Shown here one piece after another: positions 11,997 through 23,888 of a stretch of 64,000 nt of DNA. The stretch is from Manihot esculenta (Eukaryota > Streptophyta > Magnoliopsida > Malpighiales > Euphorbiaceae). The notes under the pieces were generated by a model, which did no database searches, was not told where the DNA came from, and saw nothing but the letters and a program-made list of their open reading frames with translations. The DNA is taken from positions 25,586,020 to 25,650,019 of the forward strand of contig NC_035170.2 of assembly GCF_001659605.2 (NCBI RefSeq), given 5' to 3'. Made by a program: the position numbers and the translations under genes. The number at the start of each line of letters is the position of its first letter. Position 1 is the stretch's first letter.

Positions 11997-14900
11997 TTAA
12001 CAAGTTTCTACAATCCTGGCTCGGCCAGGATTAAGAAGCGAGTCTGACATCCTCCAACCCTACAAGAAACGCACCATGAGAGTCACAAGAGCAGTGCAAT
12101 CATATCTGTTAGTGTCAAAATACCTATCATCAGTTCAGTTTAAGTAGTGATGCATCTAAGATGGAAGTACTTGTAACCAAACCAAAACATTTCCTCTCTT
12201 TCCTTTTGCTTTTCTATTTTTCTCTTGTTTTTCTTTTGAAAAAGAACGCAAATCCAGATACTATGAGAGCAGCCCATTTTTCCTAATTTACTGACTAGGA
12301 AATCTAACATACATGATGATGAATGATTTGTTTATAAGGAAGGAAAACAAGAAAAATAATTTCCAATTACCTGTTCTGCAGCTTTACTTTTAAAAGGGCC
12401 ATATAAAGTTGAGACCATTTTGCATGAGTCAGCAATACGAGCCTCAAGATCATTAGCTGAAAGAATATGGTTTGAATGGCCAACTGGTCGTTGCTTCCAT
12501 GATGAAGAATGACTATCAATTGACAAATGTATGAAATGCAAAAGCACATGAGCCTGTAAAACAATAAGACATATCCTGCAGTGTGTTCAGACTGGTCGGT
12601 ACTAGTAAAAAAGCATACAAAATAATGCAGCTATATCTCACGTGGAATGCAGCTTTTAGAATGTCGTCTGGCTTTGCCTGATCCTTGAGCAATGCATAAA
12701 CCTGATCTTTTGATGGATTGTATGTCACTATATATCTCTCTTTCTGTCATCAATCAGCAAACTATGCTCAATATATAAAGAGAAGAATTACTTCATTCAC
12801 AATGAGACGAGATTGCCCACAAGAAATCTTTTTTCCTTTGGAAAAGTTGCATACCTCAAACAGAGGCTCTATTGCAAGATATGCACTAGGGTCTTGAAAG
12901 GCATCTTTAAATCTTGGTCCTGGCAACATTCAGAACACTTTAAAATGAACTCAATAACAGGCAGTTGACAAAACATTATGTTTATGAGAGATAACCCATG
13001 AATACCTAGAACAAGCCTCTCCTTCAGCCATGGAAAGCTGAATATATTTTCCTTCATATTCCCCTCTTGCAATGAGGGCACCCGCCCTGCAGATAAATAT
13101 AAGAATAACAACTGCTTAATTCTTGCATATCAAACTTGATTTGGAACATCAAGAAAATTGACTATCAGAAAGGGTTAAAAACAATTAGATTGATATTGGA
13201 TGAGCATGTGAAGCGCTTTGCCCAACCTGTCTTAAGAAAAGAATCCACTGCCACACTGAATCTGGCCCTGTTTAAGGTGTGCAACACTACAGATTTAACC
13301 TAGCAATAAAAATAAACTGAGCATAATCAGATCACCTGCCACCCACAAAGGCTGGTGGAAAGTTTCCAAAGCCTGTACCAGTATTTCAAGTCTCTAACCT
13401 CTTGGAAAGAGCTGAAGACATAGGCACATGAAAGGAGAGCAAATGAAGCAACCATGCTAGGGTTTCTTTTCGTAATCATTATGCTAAGGCCAGTTCCAAG
13501 CTTCAGAAGAGATGAGATAATGTACATCAATATCAACTAAAATTATAATAATTCAAAGAACCTTATTAAACAGTATAGATTACACATGAAACAAGCATGT
13601 TTCAAGTTTAAATTGACATGGTATTATTATCAGCAAAAGAATGAATAGCACTACGATGCATGAGAAGCCATGGATATGCAACATCATTGTAATAAAATAA
13701 TAAGCTCATACCTAGACTTACTTACTCTGTACTATAATACTATCACAATAACATGAGACATACTACAAACAAAATAATATTGATCCATATAAATAATTTG
13801 GAACTCATATTTTGACAAGGTTGTACTCAATTGCCTTCTATCAAATGGAACATTAACACTTGAAAACTGAAAGGGTCAACCATGTTAACAGCACCATTTT
13901 CTTAATTAACAATGTTCCTCATATGCATATATCTGCTCATTCAAAAAATTAAAGAAAATGACTCCAGACCAGTTATTCTAAATTTTTTTAAGCAATCCTT
14001 GCATTAAGGAAATTGAGTTTGCAATGTAAACGTTAAATCAGGTATCCACTTTCCAGACAAATATCATAAAAACAAAAATGTGCTTCTGAAATTTTCAAGG
14101 GGGAGAAGGCTTCTAGGATTTGAACACCTGACCTCTACATTACAAGCCAGTCACACGCATATGTTTCAGAACTTCTTTTATCAATAACCATATTAATATT
14201 CCTGTTATATAGATGACATGAATAACAATTAGGGGGATAAGCTGAAGCATACCAAATCTGCAAGATTGCCAACACATTCTCCCTTAGCAGTGACATCCCC
14301 AATGTTTTCTCCTTTAGCAAAGGCTTTGTAAATTGGTGTCCGAGTTGATGTAGATGTTACAGCTGCAACATTCTAAAATTAAGCAACAAAGAATATAAGA
14401 CTGCAGAATCGGCTCAAAATGCATATAATTGCAATAAAAATATTTATAGAAACAAGTGAATGAATAAATGAGTAAACCTTTGCCACGTTAGCAGCACAAG
14501 CCAAAGGAAGAAAAAGGTGTGGGACAGCTGCAGTTGCTAACTCCACCCCAGCACCCAATTCCATGAGAAGATCACCTGCAAACCGCATCTGCAATGCATT
14601 GGTAGTCAGGAAGGTTTGAGCAAGGACTGACAGCTCAAGAGGCCAAAAGTTATACTAACTGTACCTGCTTTAGATCATAATCAAATTTCTTTCCTTGACG
14701 TGCAAAAAGCATTTTCCCAACACGACCAGCACCATCCTGCAAATAAAGATAACATTTTTTCGGTTTTCAGTTTGTTTGGAATTTTGAATGGGTTACAATA
14801 AGGGATAGGAAGGAAAAATGGAATGAACGAGAGAAATCTCTTATTTATATTTAATATTATAATGGAGAGGAAAATAAAGCGGAATTAATTATGCCTAGAA

Positions 14901-17450
14901 GCACATTTTGCTTCGCTTCACAATTGAGGAGATAAGCATTATCCCCTTTCATGATTCATAAGAAATTTTTAATAATACTATTTTTCCGAGGTATTCCAAA
15001 TTTCCAAACTATCCACTGAGACAACAGTAGAACCCAATCACTGCTGCTTTTTTGTTTGCATTATACATTCCGTGTTCCTTTTTGAAGCTAGTCTGCAGTA
15101 TTGGCCAGTGGCCATGCCATACACCCAACCAAGGGGAACCTTTCTACTCTTTTCTATCTTATTTGCATGTAAAAGTAATAGATATAGTTTTGAATTACCT
15201 GAACCATTACTTCTCATAATTAGGCTATTATTTGCATTAATGGGTCTGAATTGAAGTTATTTGTAGAAACCTTCTCTTTTGTTCCCATGAACCCTAACAT
15301 GTTACGTTGCCTTGTATATCATGGTAGATGGTTCAGAACTCGGAACAGAAATTAGTAATAAAATTTGACATTTCAGAAAAGTAAGTTCAGTATTTATTTT
15401 TGGATAAGGATTTAGTGTAGATAATTATCATCTTTCTCTTGCTTTTTCTTTTTCAGTAACCAACCAATGTGGGGCATATGAAATCCTTTGCTTTCCTGTT
15501 GTATAAAGGCTATTGTTTCCTTTCTAATACAACTAAAACTGTCGAGCATAATGTTTAAGTCTGATATTCACACTAAAATCTCAGTGTCATCATCAGAAAT
15601 CAACATATGATAAACTGCGATAAATTTGAGCACTAAGACAATTCCTCTCTACACCTAAATATAGAGACTGGAAATGTCCCAACTGAATGCAGGTTCTGAA
15701 GTATATAAAATCATGTGAACATAATCCAATAAAAATAATTGCAAAAATCACATCAACCTACTCTGCAAGAAAGTGAAGATGTGATTGGTCCTACCTTGAG
15801 AATCCAATTGATAGCGACAGCACCAGAAATAGCTTTGCTTTCAGAGGCTCCAACAGAACTCAAAAGGGCTTTTGTGGTGAAAACACCCATTGCTCCACCA
15901 AAGAAATGCTACAACAATATGTAAATTCAAGCACAACAGAGTAATGAAGAAATACTGGAAGAAATCAAATCCAAGACAATCCACTATCAAAAATTTCAAA
16001 CATGAGTCTGTTCTAGTTCATCAAGTCCTCCAAAACCAGCAATATCGTTCATTCAAATGAAGAGAATACCTTCAAAGCTCTCCAAGTCATGTATGGAACA
16101 TATGATGGAGTCACACTATGGGGAAAACCTTCTGGCACGACATAGGTTCTTATAAAAGACATCATTTCCTGCAGCATGGTACATAAAATACACTCAGTGA
16201 ACCTCACAGAGTTAAATTGGTCTAAGTGCTCTCTTGTTTATTCAATGCCAGCATACATAAGCAACTGTAAAAACATCGCAGAGAATAGAAATCCTACACA
16301 AAGCAATACACCATAATCATACATGTGCATTGCAGCCATGTCTCTGATCTTAAGTGATACTTCCTCTCAAAACACACACTAGGATCATTAATAATTAAAC
16401 AAAGTGTTTGCTGGTTCTTCTGTAATCCTGTACAATATTCATACACGTGTATTTATCTTAATGCCAATTTGTCAATGTTGAATCATAATGGAATTTGCAC
16501 ATGATGCAAAAAACTAATTCCAATATAATTGATATCCATAAAATCAAATTGAAGAAGAAAATATCTAAAATGTATTGAAAACCTGTAAACAGGAATCTAA
16601 TTCAGTTCCATATCAACGAAATAAAGTACTGAGATGATTAAAAATGAAAGGATTCACTCTGAGCAGCAAAACCAGGGACTCGCATACAGTTCCAACTCTG
16701 ATTAGTTTTGGATGAATAAAATACAAACCATTTTTCTTCCTCTTCAGAATAAAAATCCTAATCTTAAATATAATTGAAAATGCCAATTTTCTATTTCATT
16801 TTCCTCCAACTCCTGAAAGAAAACACACAAATCCAATCACGTAACCACAATTATGCTCAAAAATTATAAAACATTAAAAAAGCTAAAATTAAGGATTTAA
16901 ATGTGCTTTACACATTAAAAAAATAAATTAAAAGGAAGAAGAAGAAGAAGAAGAAGAACAAGATGCAAAGTGTTATACACAAAGCTAAACCAAAATAATA
17001 ATAATATAATCAAATAATAAGACCGAAATAGTGGTTGGATGAAATGACCTCAACAGGAGTTTGTGGCGTATGCAAGCTGACGGCGCGAATTGAATTCTTC
17101 TTATAACCTCCAAAACTGTCGTTTTCCGCCACGTACTTCCATCTCCGGCCATCAATTTCCTCGCAACAGATCAATCTCAAGCTAGAATCAATAAATTCAT
17201 CTTCCACAAGCCCTAATCGCCTAGTATTATCCAATAAAGAAACAGATTGCGCCGGAGAAACAAACGAATAAGAAGTAGAACTAGGAGGAGGCTGAGACAT
17301 TGCAGGAGAAGGAGAAGCGGGAGCAGAAGCCAAGTTGGCGCTAATACGCAGCGTTTCACGAACAAGGAGACGAGCCTCCTGTGACGACGGCGTGGAGGTA
17401 AGAGTTTGAGCCGTTGGATTGGGCGATTGCTTGATTTTAATGGGAGGCAT
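11997..17450 (-). CDS. RUS6: ROOT UVB SENSITIVE 6-like protein (DUF647)
   Basis: A 13-exon gene read on the minus strand, predicted at 528 residues. Exons: 17049-17450, 16070-16168, 15795-15908, 14665-14736, 14478-14588, 14253-14372, 13399-13500, 13227-13299, 13006-13086, 12855-12919, 12642-12743, 12371-12553 and 11997-12059. All junctions are GT-AG and in phase. The first exon codes a Ser/Pro-rich N-terminus without clear motifs, then RRWKYVAEND. The DUF647 core follows: RTYVVPEGFPHSV, FFGGAMGVFTT, RFAGDLLMELGAGVEL, NIGDVTAKGECVGNIADL, LGTGLSIMI and GRVPSLQEGNMKENIFSFPW. The C-terminus has YNPSKDQVYALL and a final exon with DSLLNPGRAR. RUS proteins act in early seedling development and light responses, with no known enzymatic reaction. 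I recall Arabidopsis RUS6 (EMB1879) as embryo-essential. The RUS6 assignment over other RUS members rests on remembered sequence and is fairly confident. Confidence 0.93.
16935..16958 (+). repeat. GAA trinucleotide microsatellite
   Basis: About seven uninterrupted GAA units within the first intron of the RUS6-like gene. It reads as TTC repeats on the transcribed strand, close to the exon 1 donor side. Confidence 0.8.
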
Positions 17451-17541
17451 GGTTATGGAAAATGGAAGCAGAGAGAAGAAAGATATGAGCGCGTGTGGTT
17501 TAATTTATTTTTACGAGTGAGGAGAGCGCGAAGGTGGCGAT

Positions 17542-17597
17542 GGTTTTATAGAGGACATGAAGAGCTTTGGGATTAACGAAGGAAGCATCCTTTTATA
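17542..17597 (-). promoter_or_regulatory. Candidate TATA boxes of the RUS6-like gene
   Basis: On the minus strand, CTATAAAACC (17542-17551) and CTATAAAAGG (17588-17597) lie about 95 and 140 bases before the start codon. Either would give a short 5' UTR. The nearer one fits a leader of about 60 bases. Which one is used cannot be decided from sequence. Confidence 0.4.
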
Positions 17598-17819
17598 GCT
17601 GCCGCGAGGAAATAATGAGGCAGGTGGCCCACAACTACGAACGGAGAAACAGAGGTGGAGAGAGGGCTTGTTGTCTTTTACTCTTTTCATTTTTTTTTCT
17701 TTTTTTGAAGATAGAGAGAGAGATTCACTTGCAGGAATCAAGGCTGAAAAGCAGAGTAGGAGAAAGTTGGAATCTGCTAAGGTGTGTTTGGCTTTCAAGC
17801 GTTATGGTAGGGACGGGTC

Positions 17820-18234
17820 CTCTTTTTTTTTTTTTTTAATTACTATTAGCGAATTTATCCATTCATTTCTATTTTAAAATTATTAAATTAAAAAAATTAT
17901 ATTTTATAAAAGTAAATTTTTTAATTTTTTTATTAAAAATCTACCGATTAATTTATTTTATATTTAGTTTGAAATACTAAATAATATAAATATTTAGATT
18001 TTATTTATTTAAAAAATACTTTTTATATTTTTTAGTATTCGAAAAAATTATTCAAACAGAAAATATCTTCTGATCAAGCCTTTATTTGTTTCATAAAATA
18101 TATATTTTAAAAAAAATTATATTTTTAGCGTATAAAATATTCAAAAATTTTAATTAATAAAAAATATTTTTCTCATCAAATAAAAAAATAAGTCATTTTA
18201 AAGAAATTAATTTTCTTTTTTTTAAAAGAGAAAG
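17820..18234. other. AT-rich spacer upstream of RUS6-like gene
   Basis: A run of about 17 T begins near 17821, followed by about 350 bases of AT-rich DNA. No gene or clear element end is visible. Confidence 0.5.
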
Positions 18235-19065
18235 TCTGGTGCTACATGACAATCGCTAAAAGTGAGTCATGAGCGTTCATCACAAGATAGGTCAACGTGG
18301 TAATAGTCTAGTGAGTCGAAGATGTAGTCTCTCTTGAAGTAAGGAAGATCCAAACACCTTATCACCCGAATTATAACTAAGAGACTTGCACCTCTCTCAA
18401 CAAGGCGAGTCTCACCCTTTTAAACGTTAGGATCAGTCTCCATAAGAAAGTTATCATTAAACAGCTACAATTCATAAGATCTTCTTTACACCTACGATCA
18501 CGGGATTCCCAACCAATTAACCAGTGAAGATCCCTTACCAACATGCTACAACACCGTCAGATTATTAGGAAATGTTGTATTCATTTCTACCTCCTTATAG
18601 TATAAAAGGAAAACGATCACAGAGATAAAGGTACGCTATTCTCTAATGCTACAGTTTTAAGCATTTCCTTGCATTCTCTATTCATTGATACTGACTTGAG
18701 CGTCAGATTGACTATCGTGGGTACCCACCACCACCTCACATTTTCTCTCTTGCAAGTTCTAGTCAACCACAGCACAGTTTCATTCTGTTCACGTCATCTG
18801 TCTAAATCTCAGCAACATCATTTGTTTTTGTTGCTGGAAAATCTATTGAATCATCCTTATTCATTTGGATCATGACTGGTTTCCTATCATCTTCCCACAC
18901 TCTCAAAATGGCCGGTAGTCCTAGAGCAGCTGTTAATATCGCTACCAATGAGGAAGTCATCGTTTTCGCTGCCCCAAATAATAAAGAAAACATGCCTCCA
19001 GTGATCAACGAAGCAAATCTCAATCATTTAAACAACAAGCAGATACTCTAGTATATCCAAAGACT
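18235..19065 (+). mobile_element. Degenerate Ty3-type LTR and gag start
   Basis: The block contains TATAAAAGGA near 18601, then the stretch TGACTTGAGCGTCAGA near 18693-18708, followed by a GGTACCCACCACC segment. That order is typical of the R/U5 end of plant Ty3/gypsy LTRs of the Tat/Retand kind. About 180 bases later an ATG at 18907 opens a short frame beginning MAGSPRAAV that ends in a stop at 19049. It looks like the first 47 codons of a gag. No pol or second LTR follows, so this is a truncated remnant. The left boundary is approximate. Confidence 0.6.
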
Positions 19066-19081
19066 ACTGTTAGGCAGTATA

Positions 19082-19494
19082 TGTAACGTCCTATGGGCCC
19101 ACACTAGTGAATATTGTCCGCTTTGGGTCAAGAGATTGGCACCCTTTCTTCCTTCACTGTTTTGTTTCCGGGTCAAGGGATTGGTTACCCTTTCTTCCCA
19201 AAACGCGTCCACTGGGGTTTCCAGGGCATGCCCTTATAAGGCCCTGCCCCTTCTAACCTCTTTCCGATGTGGGATACCTTTGATCCACCTATATAGGATT
19301 TCTTCCCCCCATACAGACCTGAGCGTCCTCGCTCAGCACACCGTACTCATAAGGCTCAGGCTCTGATACCAATTGTAACGTCCTCTGGGCCCACACCAGG
19401 GAATATTGTTTGCTTTGGGTCAAGGGATTGGCACCCTTTCTTCCCTCACGGTTTTGTTTCCGAATCAAGGGATTGGTTACCCTTTCTTCCCAAA
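19082..19494 (-). mobile_element. TRIM (terminal-repeat retrotransposon in miniature), truncated
   Basis: Two direct repeats start TGTAACGTCC at 19082 and 19374 and share about 115 bases (GGGCCCACAC, GCTTTGGGTCAAG, GGGATTGGTTACCCTTTCTTCC). The left copy continues to about 19278 with CCGATGTGGGAT, as in plant TRIM LTRs. The right copy breaks off near 19494. Between them, the reverse of a tRNA-iMet primer binding site lies next to the right repeat, so the element reads on the minus strand. There is no coding capacity. The known TRIM families share the text CAGCGTCCTCGCT..GCACACCG, seen here in variant form near 19322-19342. Confidence 0.82.
19359..19371 (-). other. TRIM primer binding site (tRNA-iMet type)
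   Basis: GGCTCTGATACCA on the plus strand reads TGGTATCAGAGCC on the minus strand. This is the classic primer binding site complementary to the 3' end of plant initiator tRNA-Met. It lies two bases from the TG of the right terminal repeat, which fixes the orientation. Confidence 0.85.
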
Positions 19495-20288
19495 TGTTTA
19501 CATGACAAGAGAGAGAAAGAGATGGAAAAAGAAAGAAAATACACAGAGTCATCGAAAATATTAGAGAAGAAGCTGTTATGGGTATTTTAGTCTTTTAACT
19601 AAGATTAACGGTGACTTAACTGAAAATCTAACTGGAGGGACTAATGACATAATTTTTAAAAATCACAGTGACTAAATTGACGGTTTTTTAAAACAGAGAG
19701 ACGAAATATTATATTTCATTAAATTAGAGGGACTAAATTACAGTTTATCTAATTTTTTATCTTATAAACAGAATTACCCCAATATGGACGTTCTTTGAAA
19801 CAAGAATTATTGAAATAGAATAATAGTTAAAAGAATTAAAAGGCATTAAAATTTTAAATATTTAGTCAAAGCTTATCTCAAAACCTCATTACTCGTGGTA
19901 TTTAATTAGGTATTACCAAAATGCATGACTTATAGAGTTATGATGAAATTAAGGAAATATTTTTATGTAATATTTTTGCTTTTCCTTAAGGCAATTAATA
20001 AAGATAAATTATTATTATTATTATTATTATTATTTTATAAATAAACTAATTTAAAAAATACCAACACAATTTTTTATTATTATTATAATTTTTTAAATTT
20101 AAATATGGATAATTGTCAAATAGATTAAAAATCAACCTTTCCTCTTAATGACATTCTAACGTCATTAATAAAAATAAATAAATATTACAAGAGTAATAAT
20201 TACTCTTGTTAATTTTGTACTTAACTCCCATTAATATTATAATATGATAAGCTTAATAAATGGATAAAAAAATATTTTTAAAAGAAGG
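19495..20288. other. AT-rich spacer with ATT microsatellite
   Basis: No gene seen. A purine-rich stretch at 19506-19570 is followed by text such as GAGGGACTAATGACATAA and GGGACTAAATTACAG near 19634-19745, which resembles one arm of a degenerate long-TIR MITE. An ATT repeat of about nine units lies near 20008-20036. Confidence 0.45.
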
Positions 20289-20298
20289 GATAAATATG

Positions 20299-23200
20299 TT
20301 TTTTTTTTTTTTGAAATAACAAGAAAACTTCATTAATTCAAAGAGAACAAAGAAACAATATGAGGAGGAGGGATATCAATTCAAACTCCTTGACCTGACT
20401 CAGAATGAGCCGATATTGCTAGAATATGAGCAACATCATTCGCAGATCTATGAACAAAAACACACTTTGCTTCCTCATAACTAGATAGAAGCAGTTTACA
20501 ATCTTGAACCAAAAGGCCAAAAGACGATAAATCATCTAACAAAACACAATTAACTGACATCACAAGTACCTGAGCATCCAATTCGAAAAGAACTCGATCC
20601 CATCCACACTCTTTAATTCAGCTCAATGCTTCCCGGAATGCTATAGCTTCAGCACACTTTGCATCCATCTGGCTATAAAAAGAGCCTGCTCTAGCAACCA
20701 CAAAACTCCCATCATCCTTCCGGATTACACAACCGAAACCTACCGAACCTCGTTGCAAGCTTAAAGAGGCGTCAATGTTCGCCTTGATCCAACCGTGCGG
20801 CGGAGGAGACCAGATCGGGCGAGCCGGGTCGACAATGGTGCTTACTGAGGACACGACCCGGGCTGCTTTCCATTGCTGCAAAAAATTCAGAGCCATGAAG
20901 AACACACCACTCGCAGTCTGACCCTGGCCCTTCCATACAACATTGTTCCTATTTTGCCACAAAGCCCATAAGATCATTAGCATAAGGGAGGCATTTTCCA
21001 CAGAAGCAGAAGAGAAGGCTAAAGAAAACCACTCATTTAAAGAAGATGCAGAAGGCGCAGGCCAACCCAACGGCGAGCTTAACCAGCAGCTGCGGGCAAA
21101 AGGGCACTGAATCAGAATATGCAAGACATTCTCAGGGGCTACATGACACAACGGGCATGAAGGATCAACTGGGACTCTCTTGGACTGAAGTGACGAGAGG
21201 CAAGGGACAACATTAACTAGAGCCCGCCAGCAGAAATTGAGCACTTTTGGGGGAACTTTAGCTTTCCAGAACCTTTTCCATATCTCGCTCCCTTCCCTAT
21301 GTTGAAAGCCATCAACCAGGAACCTATATGCACTCTTAACCGAATAGTGACCTTTGGACTCGAATTTCCAGCACCATGTATCAGAACACGATGAAAGACT
21401 AAGAGGGATGTTCAAAATACAACTTCTATCTCTTTTGTTGAACATCTGTGCAATTAAACTCTCGTTCCATCTATGGTTAATTATGAGATCTGAAACAACA
21501 ACTCTAGCACAGTTCAAAGGAGGGGTTGTGGAAACCAGGGACTCAGGCAGCTCTCTCAACCAGGGTTGCCCCCAGACTGAAACTGATTGACCATTCCCAA
21601 TCCTCCAGTAAGCCCCAGCTCGAATCAGACCCAGAGTTTCCCATATGCTGCGCCACAAAAAACTAGGGTTACTTCCCAAAGGAGCTTCAAAGAAAGATTG
21701 TGTCGAAAAATAGCGGGCCTTAAGGACACGAGCCACTAAGGACTGAGGCCTGTTGATAATGTGCCAGCCCTGCTTCCCAAGCATGGCCAAGTTAAACTTA
21801 TGAAGAATTTTGAAACCTAGCCCGCCATCAGATTTGTGCTTTGCCATTCTGTGCCAACCCAGTCAATGAATAACCTGATTTTGATCCGCCCCTTTACTCC
21901 ACCAATATCTAGTCATCATGTGTTGCAGTTCATCACAAAGAGTCCGAGGAAGTAAAAATAAGCTCATCACATAGTTTGGCAAAGCTTAGAGGACTGTTTT
22001 CAAGAGAACCTCCTTACCTGCTTGAGACAGTGCCCGATGCTTCCAAGAATTCAGCCTTTTCCACAATCTATCCTTAACAAAACTGAACACTTCCCTCTTA
22101 TTATTCCCAACATGAGAAGGAAGTCCTAAATAATTTCCAAAATCTGGTTTCTCCTCAACCTGAAGTACTGAGCATACAGAGTCCCGAAGAGCCACAGGAG
22201 TGTACCTACTAAAGGAGATAGATGATTTCTGAAGGTTTATCACCTGTCCAGATGCATTTTCATACATGCGAAGGATACGCTTGAGTTCCAAAGCCTCCTG
22301 AACACTTGCTCGGAAGAAGATCAAGCTATCATCTGCGAAAAAAAGGTGAGAAATCTGCGGGCCACCTCGAGAAACCCTATACCCATGAAGGCTTCCACTG
22401 CTTATACAATTATGCAGGAGACGGGAAAGCCCCTCAGCACAAAGAATAAACAAGTACGGCGATAAGGGGTCTCCTTGCCTCAATCCCCTTGTAGGAACAA
22501 TAGGGCCTAACTCCTTGCTATCATGCAGGATCCAATAACGAACAGTGGAGATACAAGAGAACAGCAAAGCAACCCATTGTTGCGCAAAACCCAGCCGAAG
22601 AAGCATATCCCGAATGAAACCCCACTCAAGTCTATCATAGGCCTTGCTGATATCCATTTTGAGGGCCCCAGAAAACTCTTTTTTCCTTTGATGCACTTTA
22701 AAACCATGCAAGGCCTCAAAAGCTAAGATTATATTATCCTGAATACTTCGACCAGCAATAAAAGCACTCTGACTCTCCGAGATGATGGTGGGCAGAAGGG
22801 ACTTAAGCCGATTAACTATCATCTTAGTGATGATCTTATAAACCACATTGCAGAGGGCTATAGGACGCAAGTCGCTCATTCGCTCAGGCATAAACTTCTT
22901 TGGAATCAAAACTAAAGCCGTCTCATTCAACTTCAGAGGAATAGACCCGGAATGCAGACACTCAATGCAAAAACTAGATACATCATCTCCTATAATACCC
23001 CAATACTGCTGGAAAAAACCAGGATTGAAACCATCTAGCCCAGGGGATTTATCAATTTTCATGGAAAAGGCTGCAGACCTTACCTCATCACAACTGTATG
23101 GCGGTAAGAGAGAAGCATTATGATCCTGTGATACCAACGTCTGGACACACTGCAAAACATGTTCAGAATTACAACTGTGGGAAGTAAAAAGAGTCATAAA

Positions 23201-23877
23201 GTAATCAGTCATCACACCCTCCAACCCCGAATTCCTGTCCCGCCATACATTTGAATCATCCAGCAGTTTGACAATCGTGTTTTTCCTTTTTCGAGCACTG
23301 GCAGACTGGTGGAAAAAACGAGTATTAGCATCACCCTCCTTAAGCCAAAATTGCTTGGCCCGCTGCTTCCAGAAGATCTCACGGAGATTTAGGAGGTGAA
23401 AGAAGCGGGCTTTAGCTCGTAAAAACTCAGTTATATGTTCCTGTAGGCGAGAGCCACGTAAACGGGACATGATAGCAAGGCACTCATCCATCTCCACTTT
23501 GTGCTTAAGACGAAGATTTATACCCCAAGATTTGAGAGCAGAACGACAAGCCTCAAGCTTACCCGCAGCATCCATGTTAGAAGAAGACTGCCAAATATCA
23601 AAAATAAGATTCTGGCAACCGGTCTCACGTAGCCACGTATTCTCAAAACGAAACCGGTGAGCATGACGCTGTTCCACAAAGCATTTAACTACAAGCAGGA
23701 TAGGCAGATGGTCAGATGTAGAGAAACCCATCACTTCAGCTGAAGAATTAGAGAACCTGGCACGCCATTGAGCATTAGTAAGAACACGATCCAACTTAGA
23801 TTCCACCCAACTACCACTGTTTCTGCTATGCTCCCACGTGAACGGGTATCCTGTCATAGGAAATTCCATAAGACCAG
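20299..23877 (-). mobile_element. 5'-truncated L1-type LINE retrotransposon
   Basis: The insertion is bounded by an 11-bp direct repeat GATAAATATGT (20289-20299 and 23878-23888). The minus-strand 3' end carries a poly(A) tail, seen as about 15 T from 20299. The 5' end is cut within the endonuclease domain, the usual result of incomplete reverse transcription. The remaining 3.6 kb holds most of ORF2. The clean target duplication and tail show that it arrived already truncated, by target-primed reverse transcription. Confidence 0.93.
20381..23877 (-). pseudogene. LINE ORF2: endonuclease end, reverse transcriptase, RNase H
   Basis: One minus-strand frame of about 1160 codons runs from 23877 to a stop at 20381-20383, interrupted by three internal stops. 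It begins in the endonuclease C-terminus (GYPFTWEHSRNSGSWVESKL, STSDHLPILL). The reverse transcriptase follows with LVLIPK, LRPIALCNVVYKI, SAFIAGRSIQDN, ALKMDISKAYDRLEW, GLRQGDPLSPYLF and the catalytic HLFFADDSLIF near 22330. The zf-RVT segment (WKAKVPPKVLNFCWR, CPLCHVAPENVLHIL) comes next. The last domain is an RNase H with WIKANIDASLS and AEAIAFREALS. The stops at 21986-21988 (TAA), 21863-21865 (TGA) and 20618-20620 (TGA) fall where the family has Q, W and W. Confidence 0.93.
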
Positions 23878-23888
23878 ATAAATATGTA

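Noticed and set aside
17511..17877. ORFs upstream of the RUS6-like start codon on both strands
   Set aside because: They overlap the presumed promoter and leader and are low in complexity (poly-T, GA-rich).
19082..19494. Possible Cassandra element with an embedded 5S rRNA
   Set aside because: The TGTAAC start and TRIM size are similar, but I do not see a 5S internal promoter; the text fits the general TRIM family with a tRNA-iMet primer site.
21354..23660. Plus-strand ORFs of 60-91 codons across the LINE
   Set aside because: They are antisense shadows of the well-supported minus-strand reverse transcriptase frame.
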